A stretch of DNA of 64,000 nucleotides, taken from NCBI GenBank assembly GCA_026182355.1, contig JAPFBL010000035.1, positions 1,569,501-1,633,500 on the forward strand. The letters are read 5' to 3'. Under the pieces are notes generated by a model. The model saw nothing but the letters and a program-made list of their open reading frames with translations, was not told the origin of the DNA and made no database searches. The translations under genes and the position numbers were made by a program. Below are positions 32,585 to 42,956 of this stretch, piece after piece (the stretch's first letter is position 1; every line of letters starts with the position of its first letter). This stretch comes from Hermatobates lingyangjiaoensis. Lineage: Eukaryota; Arthropoda; Insecta; Hemiptera; Hermatobatidae.

Positions 32585-32960
32585 TTTAATTTAATATTTG
32601 CTTAATAAATACACTGGTAATAATGTAAGGTATGGGACCAGAGTAGCCCAGTGGCTTGCGTGATCGCCGATGACAGTAGTGCAAATGTATTATAAATAAA
32701 TGTAACAAACAAATATTTTTTTGAATTTAAAATGTGGATAATATAAAAGATGGTAATAAAGTAAAGGGATCTAGCCAGGGTTGCCAGTAGCTTGCTTGCT
32801 CGCCGATGACAGTAGTGCAAATGTATTATAAATAAACACAACAAAAATATTTTTTTTTTAATTTAATATTTGCGTAATATAAACACTGGTAATAAAGTAA
32901 GGTATGGAACCAGAGTAGCCCAGTGGCTTGCGTGCTAGCTTTTGACTGGGAGCACGTTAA
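32585..32960 (+). repeat. Three tandem units of about 120-150 bp
   Basis: Units share actggtaataa-gtaaggtatg, ccagagtagcccagtggctt and gatgacagtagtgcaaatg. The word tagcccagtgg fits an RNA polymerase III A box, so the unit may derive from a tRNA-like SINE head, but no clear B box follows. The third unit is cut by the start of the deleted Helitron. Confidence 0.6.
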
Positions 32961-33299
32961 TTAGAACTAACTCATTTCAAGTTTTCTTTACGTTTCATAC
33001 TTCAGAGTAGCCACATGTACCCTTAGAATAATTTCTGTCTGTCGGTTTGTCCACAAAATATTGCTACCATAAGACATATAAAGCTGAAACATTGATTGTA
33101 GATTTGTGTATGTCTAACTTAAAATCTAATCTTTGTATACAGAGGCTTTTTTTTAGCACTGTACTAATAATGGTATTTTCTACTATTCTATAACTTCTAA
33201 TTGTAGTATTAGTATAATACTATAATTGATATTTTGGAATACCAAGTATAATAGAATTTTTGATTCCGTCAAAGACGGGTACGTTTGCTAGTTCTATAT

Positions 33300-34110
33300 A
33301 ACTTTTTCTCTAACATTTTATTCTATGGAGCTAAGTTCTCTGACATTCATAGAATTCATTACGTTTTTAGCCCCAACAAGTTGACGCGTCATAGTCAATC
33401 CAAAATTTTTCTATACCTATTTCGTTACTTAACTTTTTAGAAGTAACAAATTAATTGATTAAATTAACTTCAGAAAACCCTACAGTATACAGAGTTGTAG
33501 AAAAAAAATTAAAAGAGAAAAGCAACATACAAGTGTTTAATTCTAAAATAAATTAACTATCACTACTTTCACAATGGCAGGATGAAAGTAGTGGAGTTAC
33601 TCGAGAAGTAGAGACGAGTTATCACATTATTATTGTTTGGGGACGTGTTGTGACTTCTTATGAAAAGATGCTGTTTAAGTTTACCCTTTTTTGTTAGCAT
33701 TTGACACATTCTCACTTGTTACCACTCCTGGGCCTTCGGTATTTTATTATAACTGCAACCGTAATAATAAACGTAACCTTCTGATTAAAGTACAGAGATG
33801 TTCATTAAATTTATTTTCTATTTGATATATATCTTACTCCCACCAAAATGCCGCACCCTCGATACTTGTCACCTGCGGTTGATGGGCCGTATCTAGTTTT
33901 GCTGTAGTTGAATTGGTTTTGCCTCCCTCCAGAAGGTAGTTACCTACCGCTTCGAGAATGTACTGTTTTAGTTTCTCTAGATCCCTGTAATATATGGTTG
34001 ATAATTATGTTTCTTATTTTCTCTGCTATTATTGATATAAAAACTTAATATATATTGAAGACACATCACTTGTAAACCATTGACTAGGTACTTTTAACTG
34101 CATTTACTGC
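33300..34110. other. Intergenic sequence, nothing recognised
   Basis: No domain-bearing frame, RNA gene or element end was seen. Confidence 0.4.
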
Positions 34111-34111
34111 A

Positions 34112-34125
34112 GGGGGGGGGGGGGG
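34112..34125. repeat. Poly(G) run
   Basis: Fourteen consecutive G in AT-rich DNA. It may form a G-quadruplex, or reflect uncertain base calling in a homopolymer. Confidence 0.9.
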
Positions 34126-34199
34126 AACAATCTACCCAATAAACAATTAAATAATTAACAAATAACCAATATTAATCGAATACCAATTAATTGGTAGTC

Positions 34200-34510
34200 A
34201 GTGCAGGCCTCCTTGACTCCAATATTGATAGAGCAAACAATTATATCTGTCTATACAGTAATATTGCATCACTCTGTCTCTCACAACCATTTATACCATT
34301 ACATTACTTCACTCTACATAGTAATGTTACTTAACTATTATCATCGTACCACATTTATTTATTCCATAATAATGTCCTGTACAATGATACTGTCTCATTC
34401 ATTATGGCTACACCCTCATAGACACCATACTATGATATCTGTCTGCGACTATTATAGACATATATTTCATCCTACCAATGATCCATTACGACATCATCAT
34501 CAATGAATGC
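34200..34510. repeat. Possible decayed short-unit repeat
   Basis: Variants of the words ttataccattacat, catcgtaccaca and ccataataatgtcc recur every 30-60 bp. The same vocabulary appears at 36.06-36.25 kb and 37.7-38.6 kb (cattataccatt-like words next to cccacattg). It is probably an old satellite-like sequence. Confidence 0.3.
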
Positions 34511-34560
34511 ACTTCCACTGAGAGCACACCACAACATACAGTCTATTAATCAATAATATT

Positions 34561-34713
34561 ATAACACTAGACTACCCGTGAGTGACCCTTTGTGTCACTC
34601 AGAAATTATAACAGTAGGTACTGAAATTAATTCACTGAACATGATTGACAGGGATAATTTTAATTGTTGTTTCTTGTTATTAAGGCAAGGAAACACATTC
34701 ATATATGGCCCAA
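34561..34713 (+). repeat. Unclassified repeat R2, left part
   Basis: Matches the minus strand of 5570-5840 (ccctttgtgtcactcagaaa, taattttaattgttgtt, gttattaaggca). It ends in the target word atatatggcccaa, which is repeated after the Jockey insertion. Confidence 0.65.
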
Positions 34714-35455
34714 CATTAACGAACAGAAAAGTGTTCACGTAACATTCACGTTGCGGCCAGATACGTGTTCTCCAGTCTTCCTTAACCATATTCCGATCCC
34801 TCAAGCTACAACCACCAAAAACTTAGGACTACACCTTGAAAGATGACTTACTTGGGCTCCGCATACAAAAATCAAACGAACAAAATAATACAGACAGTAT
34901 AAACGTTTACTACACTTAATGGATCTACGCTCAAAATTAACGACTCACAACAAACTATTACTTTATAGAACTGTGATTATGCCTATTTGGACATACGGCA
35001 TTGAGATATGGGGAACAACAAAGAAAACTAATTCTCAGAGTATACAAACCCTTCAAACAAAAATCCTTCGTAAAATTCTTCATTGTCCCTACTATATACC
35101 GAACCAAACAATTTATTCCAACCTGAAGTTCCCAACAGTTCAGCAGGTAGCAATATCCCGCTATAAAACGTTTCACAAAAAACTTCCAAAAAATAGTAAT
35201 CCTTAATCCTAACAATATCCTCCACAAGCATTCCAGGAAATCCCAGAAGACGTCTGAAGAGGATGTGGCCAAGAGACTTATTACTATGAACCGTTCTAAG
35301 TGATTTTTTTTTCCTACTTAGACCCACGCCAGGAAGTGTAGTCACTGGATTGCTTCTTCCCTCCTGTGTTTCCTCATACATCTGTGTTATCAGTGTCACT
35401 GGTAATGTAACACTTACATTGTTGTGACTTTAAACAAATAAAATTTTAAAAAAAA
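34714..35455 (+). mobile_element. 5'-truncated Jockey-type non-LTR element
   Basis: A 742-bp insert with a 13-bp target duplication (atatatggcccaa at 34701-34713 and 35456-35468), a polyadenylation-like aataaaatttt and an A tail. The 5' end is truncated within the RT thumb. The uninterrupted sister repeat at 5.6-5.8 kb confirms both borders. Confidence 0.85.
34740..35206 (+). pseudogene. Jockey-type RT C-terminal region
   Basis: Plus-strand segments read VTFTLR, PVFLNHIPIPQATTTKNLGL, then after a stop and a frame change DLRSKLTTHNKLLLYRTVIM, PIWTYGIEIWG, IQTLQTKILRKIL and PNQTIYSNLKFPTVQQV. The KYLGL-like block (here KNLGL) followed by K-L-x-x-x-N-K-x-L-L-Y and P-I-W-T-Y-G-I-x-x-W-G is characteristic of insect Jockey-clade elements. 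No RNase H follows, in keeping with that clade. Confidence 0.8.
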
Positions 35456-35600
35456 ATATATGGCCCAAGCTTTTGTTATAGTATTCTTAACATGATTCAA
35501 GATATATGCACAGTAAGTATATTTGGCAAAATAAAAATCATTGAAAAGTAAAAAAAATATAATTTATTTTATCATATAAATATTTAGTTTCGAGTAAACT
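35456..35600 (+). repeat. Unclassified repeat R2, right part
   Basis: Begins with the second target copy and continues gcttttgttatagtattctt and taacatgattcaagat, matching the inverse of about 5570-5690. Confidence 0.65.
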
Positions 35601-35639
35601 TTGTGAAACTCTAACTAAGTGAAAACTTAGTATACTTTA

Positions 35640-35830
35640 TATATTCATATTAAAAAGAAAAGTTCATAAGAAAAATTTTAAAGATAAATTTTATTATCTT
35701 TTTTATTTTTAATAAAAATATTAAAAATAAAAAATAATTATACCCGGCATAGAATTATATATTTAGTTCTTGGTCTCTATCTCCACGAAAAATGGGTGAA
35801 CAAACAAACACACTCACGAACTTTATATAC
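35640..35830. other. AT-rich stretch with a duplicated phrase
   Basis: tctctatctccacgaaa occurs at about 35773 and again at about 35847, with a small palindrome between. The text tacccggcatagaa resembles fragments seen at the ends of some insect repeats, but nothing firm can be said. Confidence 0.3.
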
Positions 35831-35964
35831 AGAGATAATTAATATTATCTCTATCTCCACGAAATAATAACTATTTATTTATCGTTAGTAAATAATAATA
35901 CTATTATTTACAATAGTATGATTACTATTGTAAATTAAAATCTTAACCGTCTTAACGGTTAAGA
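35831..35964. repeat. Three perfect small palindromes in 135 bp
   Basis: AGAGATAAT arms (35831-35839/35844-35852), ATTTACAATAGTA arms (35906-35918/35923-35935) and TCTTAACCGT arms (35941-35950/35955-35964), each with a 4-bp loop. All arms are perfect. They may be cruciform-prone or products of short-patch template switching. Confidence 0.7.
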
Positions 35965-35969
35965 CGTTA

Positions 35970-36490
35970 AAAAATAAATATATTTTTTGTATATATCTGC
36001 AAAAAAAATCTGCAGTATAAAAATACTATGAATAACAAATATTATAATAATTGTTATATATTAATCTAACATTGTATCATTGTGAATGTCCTTGTTACCA
36101 TTCCATTAAGAATATAACCCACATTGTGATCATACAATGATAAACGTCTATACAGTTCAGTTATATTACTGTGAATACCAGCCTATATTTACCTTATTAC
36201 ATTTGATAACCCACTGGCGTTGATATTATCCTTTTATATACGTAAACTCATTTTTTCAACATGACAATATGGAAAATACAGGTGAACCTGTATATGGTAT
36301 TTGCATTTTGCAGTTAGATATGAAGATAGATAATATTAAAAAAAATAAGAAAGTCTAATTTTTACACTTGTTGAGCAATTCGATACCTTATAAAGTATTG
36401 AATTATTGCTGTTACTGAATCGAAATTAATTGAATGATCGTCGGTGAAGTATACTCGAAAGCGGTGTGTATAATTTATGTATCCATCAAT
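35970..36490. other. AT-rich intergenic sequence
   Basis: No gene or element was recognised. Confidence 0.4.
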
Positions 36491-36500
36491 AAACTTAGCT

Positions 36501-36685
36501 AGACCATATGTGGAATCACCTTTCATGTTTTCAACTTTCCTCAGAAGTATGCAACATGGTTAGCAACCTAAATAGCACACTCCTCTAAAGATATGACTCT
36601 TCCAAACGGTCAAACACTTTGCACTAAGTCATTCACTCTAAGTGAGGAAGGTTGAAAACATGAAAGATCATTGCACATGTGGTCT
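36501..36685. repeat. 42-bp imperfect inverted repeat
   Basis: Left arm 36501-36542 (agaccatatgtgg ... ttcaactttcctc) and right arm 36644-36685 pair with about six mismatches around a 101-bp centre. The layout resembles the PLE-end palindromes, but no hammerhead-like core is visible. Confidence 0.6.
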
Positions 36686-36689
36686 CACA

Positions 36690-38020
36690 AAGGCTGTTGC
36701 CTGATATTTAAATTCTACAAACCTCTTATAGATAACTTCATCGGCTATCGTTCAATTAAATTGAACGCTTCAGTAGCAATAATAATATTAATAATAACAA
36801 ACAAGGGGACAAAGTGCTCAACAACTGTAAAACGATCATTAGTTTGTATTTTTTTCATAATTGCGTTTACCTGCAAATTCGTAATTGTCTAGTTGTAATA
36901 TACTAAATACATATAAAGGGACTTTTCGTTCAGATATATTTATTATTATATGTGTTGTATGCTGACTTTAGACATATAATAGTATGACAAAGTTTTTTTT
37001 TGGAGGAAAAGACAACCACACATATAAGTGGGCTCTGAAAGCAATCCGGCGCATGTTATGACATAGATAGGGATAACGGCGGGCCATCTGCTTGGAGCAT
37101 ACTGCTTTGACGATCCTGTGAACCCGCCCAGTTATCTCCATATGATGAACACGTGCTTGCTCCCAGCATTAACCGACACTGTCCGAGGATTAGCTGACAC
37201 GGTAACACCTCAACAAGATTACCATATATTTCTGTTTTATCACCATAAAAGACCAAACAAACTGTTTCAAATTGGTGGATTGAAAGAGGAAGGATCGCAA
37301 CTCCAAGGCCTCCACAAAGTCTAATCTCACCATACCAATGAGGATTAATAGAAACCTTAGGGCGATCGATAGAAAGACACAGTGTTCATACCTACCTCTA
37401 AATATATCAAAGTTATGAGGGACAAAACAAATTACTTCAAAGGAAGATACTTAGTCATAACAAATTGTATTCTTGAATTACGATTACGATTTACGAGTAT
37501 ATCCCCTCTTATTTGATATTTTAATTTTAGCGACCTACGATTCACTTGAAATTTAACTTAAATGCTTACTCTACAATACAGAAATGATAAAACAGATATA
37601 GTATTACTATTTTAACAAAAAAACCGTTATGTAATTACGATTATTACTTTTGGCCCCAGAAAAGCCTGGGCCGGCAGATATGATTCAACATTCAAAATAA
37701 ATGTACAATATAAGAAAGCATACACTTTTAATGTCACTGCAATAGTAATAAGCATTTTAAAAGAATTTTTTCTCAGCACATACTGGTATTAATATATAGC
37801 ATCACAATATCAAATCACATTACATCATACCAAAAAGAAGATAATCCCACGATAGTATGATACCATTATATAGGCAAACCTACTTCAAGAACATACACCG
37901 ATATCTATACTACATCATTATGAAAGCAACACACATTCATACCTTACCATTATGAGTATAAACTCACATTGACATGAGGATATTCTGGACGTTTATTTAG
38001 TTTATAAGACACTATAATAA
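36690..38020. other. Intergenic sequence, nothing recognised
   Basis: A GC-richer patch at 37.05-37.33 kb is open on both strands (for example GLADTVTPQQDYHIFLFYHH on plus), but no domain or splice context was recognised. The rest is AT-rich with scattered satellite-like words. Confidence 0.35.
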
Positions 38021-38029
38021 TAACCATGT

Positions 38030-38191
38030 ATTCTGAGGTAAAATGGATAAACCAACAAAAGTCTCCACACAAATGAAGTTTTAATCAACGCGTTTCGAAC
38101 ACTTTGTGTTCATCATCAGGAAGACACTTCAAATGAATAAAACTTCATTTGTGTGGAAACTTTTGTTGGTTTATCCATTTTACCTCAGAAT
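38030..38191. repeat. Palindrome around a hammerhead-like motif, family C
   Basis: Arms 38030-38085 and 38137-38191 are nearly perfect inverted repeats. The centre carries a motif on the minus strand (38092-38119): CTGATGA, U, stem GAACAC/GTGTTC with loop AAA, GAAA, palindrome ACGCGT, U. Helix I can form outside it (GAAGT with ACTTC). Unlike families A and B, only one core lies between the arms, so the ribozyme sits asymmetrically inside the hairpin. Confidence 0.65.
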
Positions 38192-38199
38192 GAGTAAAT

Positions 38200-38860
38200 A
38201 CCACACAATTACGGATTGCACAACTAATGATTTAATAACCATGTACAACCTTCAATACTACGAATAAAAACAAACTGTGAAAAGATAGCATTTAAATGAC
38301 TACTAACTTTATTATTTCATAGAAGGAGGAAAGATTGGCCTTGCGTTCTCGTTATGAATAAATATCCACACATAAACTGTAGTATTATAATTACAAACTC
38401 ATATTGGCATCATACCATTATATAAGTCCATTAATATAAATCCATGGTACTATAAACGGACTGGTATTCCTTCATAGCACCTTGAAAAACAGATTGTATT
38501 TACATCATACCTTTACAAATGTCAACCCACATTGGTATAATATCATCATGTAAGTATACTTAAATCACATATATTTGTACAATATCATTATGAACACCAA
38601 CCCAAAGTTTTGTGATATTTCATATGTCTATTCAGTTTATGTTAATCGTTATCAATTCATATGCATTAATATCATAGGTCCAACTGATTTCTATAAATTT
38701 GAATTTAAAAAAATAAGAACAGAATTTAAATCCCTACAGCTACGTCATAACGTGGGAGCTAATCAAAAACAGTTAAACAGTCACACGCATACGTTTTAAA
38801 TATGATTAAGTGTTATTGGATTTGCTAAATAATCTGAGATGACATGGACAATGAATGAGA
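38200..38860. other. AT-rich, satellite-like intergenic sequence
   Basis: Words such as attggcatcataccattata and attggtataatatcatcatg recur, as at 34.2 and 36.1 kb. No gene was recognised. Confidence 0.35.
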
Positions 38861-38869
38861 TAAATAGGA

Positions 38870-39270
38870 AGAGACATGGGAGGGCCCGCGAGGCGTTCTG
38901 AAAGAGGAATGTTATCTGAGTGGTTAGCGTAGAGTAAGTGGCTTGCGGAAGAGTTTGGTACATGAGGTAGGTGTTTATTGATCAAGGTGCGTGTCTGGCC
39001 ACAGTCCAAACAAGTGTTTACCTGAAGCGCGCGGTCGGCTCGACTTGAAGGGTGCCTCAGCTGCACTGGCCACAAATAGCCCGGCGGCGAGGCAGCGCTA
39101 CCACTCTCCTGCATTCCGACTCAGGCTCAGGAGCCAGCTGCCAAACCTCGCTAGAACTCAGTCGAGTCTCTCAAACCTCTCACTCACCTGCCGTCATTTC
39201 ACACAGACGCTACAACTTCCCTACAATCACAGCTACTTTAACAGAACCACACTCCTGCTCAAATAAAATA
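38870..39270 (-). other. GC-rich island, candidate first exon or promoter
   Basis: One of the most GC-rich stretches in the window. On the minus strand a donor-like CAG|GTAAAC lies at about 39022, after an open segment starting MQESGSAASPPGYLWPVQLR. On the plus strand two overlapping frames are also open to about 39.4 kb. No domain was recognised. A host 5' exon with promoter is possible; so is an old GC-rich element. Confidence 0.25.
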
Positions 39271-39279
39271 TACCCTTCA

Positions 39280-39715
39280 ATAAAAATCAGCCATCGTTTC
39301 TTAACAATTTATGATTGGTTAGGTAGTGGAATCGGAGTAACTGAGGAAAACATGGCCACAAGTTCTTTGAATCCTTCAATAATTAAGTGTTCGTGCTAAT
39401 TGAATGTTATTATACATCATTTAAATTATTTCATATTATTATTATACAGTTATTTCATTTTTAGGTCATTTTCGATTAGAGTACATAACGCCCTTAGAGA
39501 TTACATCGTATTAACAAAAACATTTAATTATTAAACAAGCAGTTGTTTGCAATGACCACATTTATAACCTTTCACCTTTTAAACCTCTTCTACGAGTACA
39601 AAATGTGACTTTTTTATTATTCACGTCAATTTCAGTTATGTGTGAGCCGCACTACGGAGTTGATTCTACATCGGGACCCTAAACTTTACCTCACTAAGTA
39701 TATAAGACTAGGGAC
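39280..39715. other. Intergenic sequence
   Basis: AT-rich, no gene recognised. Confidence 0.4.
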
Positions 39716-39897
39716 CTTTTAAGGGTACCTGCCATAAAACAGACTCAGGATTGACAACTTAAAATCCTTTCCGAGGGATGGGGTGCACAAGATTTCTCAT
39801 ATCTCATATGGAAAATCATGAGGTCATTGCCAATATTCGAACCTGTAACATTCCGGACTAAAGGCAAGTGAGCTACCACTTAGCCTTCATCAAACCC
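39715..39897 (-). mobile_element. tRNA-derived SINE-like sequence
   Basis: On the minus strand an A-box-like segment (ggctaagtggtagctc, 39870-39885) is followed about 40 bp later by a B-box-like ggttcgaata (39834-39843). These are the two internal RNA polymerase III promoter boxes of a tRNA head. The downstream body and 3' end are not defined, and no target duplication was found. A tRNA pseudogene is the alternative. Confidence 0.5.
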
Positions 39898-39899
39898 CA

Positions 39900-42040
39900 A
39901 ATATTAAACAAGTTTGTATACAAGAAGAATTAAAAATAAGAAAGTTCCAAAATAACTCTCCAGAAACTCAGTCTTCACTAAGCCAAAATTTACTTAATTG
40001 TATAAAATAATAAACAATACCCTAAACATTTATACATCGCTATTGACTTGAAAACTCGTATGAAAGAGGATATGGTCAGACCCCCAGATAAGTTGCAGAT
40101 CCCCGACTTGATCCATAACTAAGTAGTAGGGATTGCAGTACTCAAGGTCATCACATGCTGCTCAACATATAGCAACATATAGCAAATACAGACTCAAAGA
40201 ATCCAACCTCAACATATAGCCAATGTATAACCTTTAGAATCAGAACCACGTGACGGGTCTAGTATTAATACACCTCGACCATTCCCGTCCGAGCAATACC
40301 AACAGTTTCTATTAAGCACTCTGACGACACACCGAATGTGCACTACTTTCTACCTAGTAGTACAATAGCTTAGTCGACAATTAACAAGCGGCCTTCTGTC
40401 TGTAGCGTGGAGAACTCCTTACGACACGTGTACAGCCCAGGAGGACGACGTATAAAACAGGAAAATGGCATCTGAGTATCTACCCCACATAAATAAGGGG
40501 GGATGCGCCCTTAACTGCCACACTAAAGTGATAAATTTGTCCGATTAACGAGAACAGAGAATCCAGTTACGTGAGTATTAAGGATATTACCGAGATGGTA
40601 GTTAGTAAAGAGAGTAGACTGAAACTTACAAAGTTGTTTGCAGACTAAGTTAGAAATACAATAATGTGTTTCTGAATGTTATACTGAGTATTCTAACTAT
40701 AAAATTGTGAAAAGTAAAAAATTGTTCGTACAGTCTGTATGAACATAGGACTGCAGTCAGTATGCTGAGACAGAAAGAAAAGAGAGTGCAGTCAACTACA
40801 CACACCTTACCATCTCACCAGATAAGCTAATACTCATTAACCTTAAATACTGTATATTTGTACAACAAAAAGAAGAATAACATTGTCTAAACCAATAAAC
40901 AAGATTTGTATATGAAACGTATTTGGACTCCTAAAGCATTATATAATAATATCCACTTTTTAGCTCTTCATTCCAAAAGTTTAAATTACTATTTAAAATA
41001 AAGTTCAATTAATATTCAACATAATGTATACTCTAGATAGACATTACAATCTTATTTACATAATATAAACAAAGATTGTTTTAAATCCAAAAATATGAAT
41101 TCTGATCATTCTATTAAAGTTATTTATGACTCAACCATTTAGTAGCATCATCTTGAGTATGTTTATTCGTAATAGTGTTTCAAACTGGAGGGGATTGCAG
41201 TTCATATAGGGATATAGAAGGCATTTTTTATATGTTTAATTAAATTATATAAAATGCTTTAATTTGAATGCATTATACATTTAAATGGTCTAATTGTATT
41301 TTATAAATAAGTAGTAATACTGAGATAAATGACCAATATAGTCCACAGTTGTAGGACTGCCGTAGGAGTCTAGCTCTTGTATGTCCCCCCAAGATATTGG
41401 AGAGAATCCTGAATTGGTTTTAAATATACTTTGTCAGTAGTATTTAAACAGTGCCAGTCAAATCCACTGGCTATAACTATTTAAGTTAACCAGTTTAAGT
41501 TATCTAACTTGAAGGATCAATAAGTATTATGAGTTATCGATGAGAAAATGTATGTCGTTCGTATTATCGACCCATCTGGCTTATTATTTAATAAGTAATC
41601 CTCATGCTGGTTTCTCAAAGTTTAAAACTAATTCCACATTATCAATAATTCATCTACAACTGAAGAGTAACCTCATCATTCAATAACAACCAATGACCGC
41701 AAGGGACCATGTCAAAGCACCACCAGGAATGCTGTGCGGCTTGCGCCGTGGAACATTTCACAATAAACACGTTAAATAGAAACTAATGTCTAAACCAAAT
41801 CAGCTCTGAGGCTTTTGAATATAACCGAAGAAAAATTAGAGATATGGTGAAACTATAAAAAACAACAGGAATAAATTAGAAATAAAGAAATAATTTAAAA
41901 ATTAATGAAGATATAAAAAACATAAATATTAAAAATCTATAAATTCTGAGCGGGTATTTTATGATAAAAGAATATTAATATTAATAATAGAAATTATAAC
42001 AAATAATGGGTATAATAATAAATATAAAGTAAAACATATA
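39900..42040. other. Intergenic sequence, nothing recognised
   Basis: About 2.1 kb without a recognisable domain. A GC-richer stretch at 40.1-40.6 kb and a phrase at 40.86-40.92 kb loosely like the PLE end at 2.47 kb (aagaagaataacattgtc) are the only distinctions. Confidence 0.35.
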
Positions 42041-42046
42041 TTAATA

Positions 42047-42465
42047 TACAGGGCTGGCCAAAAGTCACCCTACAAAACATTCAGTAGGTTATTATTAACA
42101 ACTGAATGAGTTTAATATGAAACACTTACAAAATTGTTCAAACTGAAATCATTTTTACCTATTGAACTATGAAAAATCTTTAAAAGTGTTTAAATTGGCC
42201 TACTTAAGAGTTACAGATTTTAGGACAAACAACCTTAGTATTAATTTGTTCTAATTCAGATGATATTTAAACTTGCAGCTGAGCCGGAGTCCTTGGAATC
42301 ATCTAAAACTTTTACCTTCTATCATTCCCAAATACCATCTCTAACCACCTTTAAATCCGCATTCAATGCATAAACATTTATATTGGGAATGAATAAATAA
42401 AACTGAGTATTTAATGTTTATGTAAATTACATTTTAGTGTCGGGTGACTTTTTTCCAACACTATA
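42047..42465. mobile_element. MITE-like element with mariner-type ends
   Basis: The left end tatacagggctggccaaaag and the inverse of the right end (tatagtgttggaaaaaagtc) share a terminal inverted repeat of about 25 bp ending in gtcaccc. The bordering TA dinucleotides fit a Tc1/mariner target duplication. The 0.4-kb interior has no coding capacity. Confidence 0.55.
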
Positions 42466-42482
42466 AAATTTTTTGTGTTTAG

Positions 42483-42669
42483 GCCTGGTGCAACCAAATA
42501 TGGGAATCCACGGAGGCTCAGAAGGAAGACAGTCTTATTTTCAGAGAAACCTGCCGCAGAATCTGTATCCGAAATCATTCATCGAAGAAAAGACTGAGGT
42601 TACTGGTATGTATGGCGACGGTCAGATTAAAGCGGTTACTGGAGGCGCAGTATCACCATGCATACAAAG
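42483..42669 (+). other. Candidate host exon
   Basis: A GC-richer, open segment directly follows an acceptor-like ttttttgtgtttag (AG at 42481-42482) and ends at a donor-like caaag|gttaag; a second donor is at 42695. The frame reads PNMGIHGGSEGRQSYFQRN, then QNLYPKSFIEEKTEVTG, then GDGQIKAVTGGAVSPCI. No known domain was recognised. Nearby exons that would join in phase were not found, so this stays a candidate. Confidence 0.3.
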
Positions 42670-42719
42670 GTTAAGCATGATGGAAGCCAGTCTACGTAAA
42701 ACTAAACACATTTAGTACA

Positions 42720-42950
42720 ATTTCAACGATAGACGCAGTTTTTGGAGGTACAAGAGCAGTCATTTCGAATGGGATAGTTTGTGTTGTGGGGGGAAGAAGT
42801 ACGAGTAAAATGTAGTTCGTGGTTAATAATAGACCACGTAAGGCAACCTCAGCTACACACAATTTGGTTTCCTCAGATAAAAGGTTAGTTTTCAGAGAGG
42901 ACATTGGGGATAGCGTCTGTAAGATAATCCCGACATGTCTGTAAAAGTAC
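42720..42950. other. Short intergenic stretch
   Basis: Nothing recognised between the candidate exon and the palindromic Helitron fragment. Confidence 0.4.
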
Positions 42951-42956
42951 CGACTG

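Larger units (their letters stand above)
31118..33291 (+). mobile_element. Helitron B (composite)
   Basis: Plus orientation. It starts TCTTTATAAATAAA after an A and ends with the CCGTC-AAA-GACGG hairpin and CTAG followed by T, exactly as Helitron A. An earlier 3' end of the same type lies inside (hairpin at 32532-32544, then CTAT at 32553-32556). After it come tandem repeats and a second, internally deleted Helitron (about 32957-33291). So this is either a tandem pair or one Helitron captured by another; the outer ends are intact. Confidence 0.8.

Noticed and set aside
34112..34125. Poly(G) runs at 34.1 and 48.9 kb as regulatory G-quadruplexes
   Set aside because: Isolated homopolymers with no promoter or gene nearby; variable length and sequencing error are simpler explanations.
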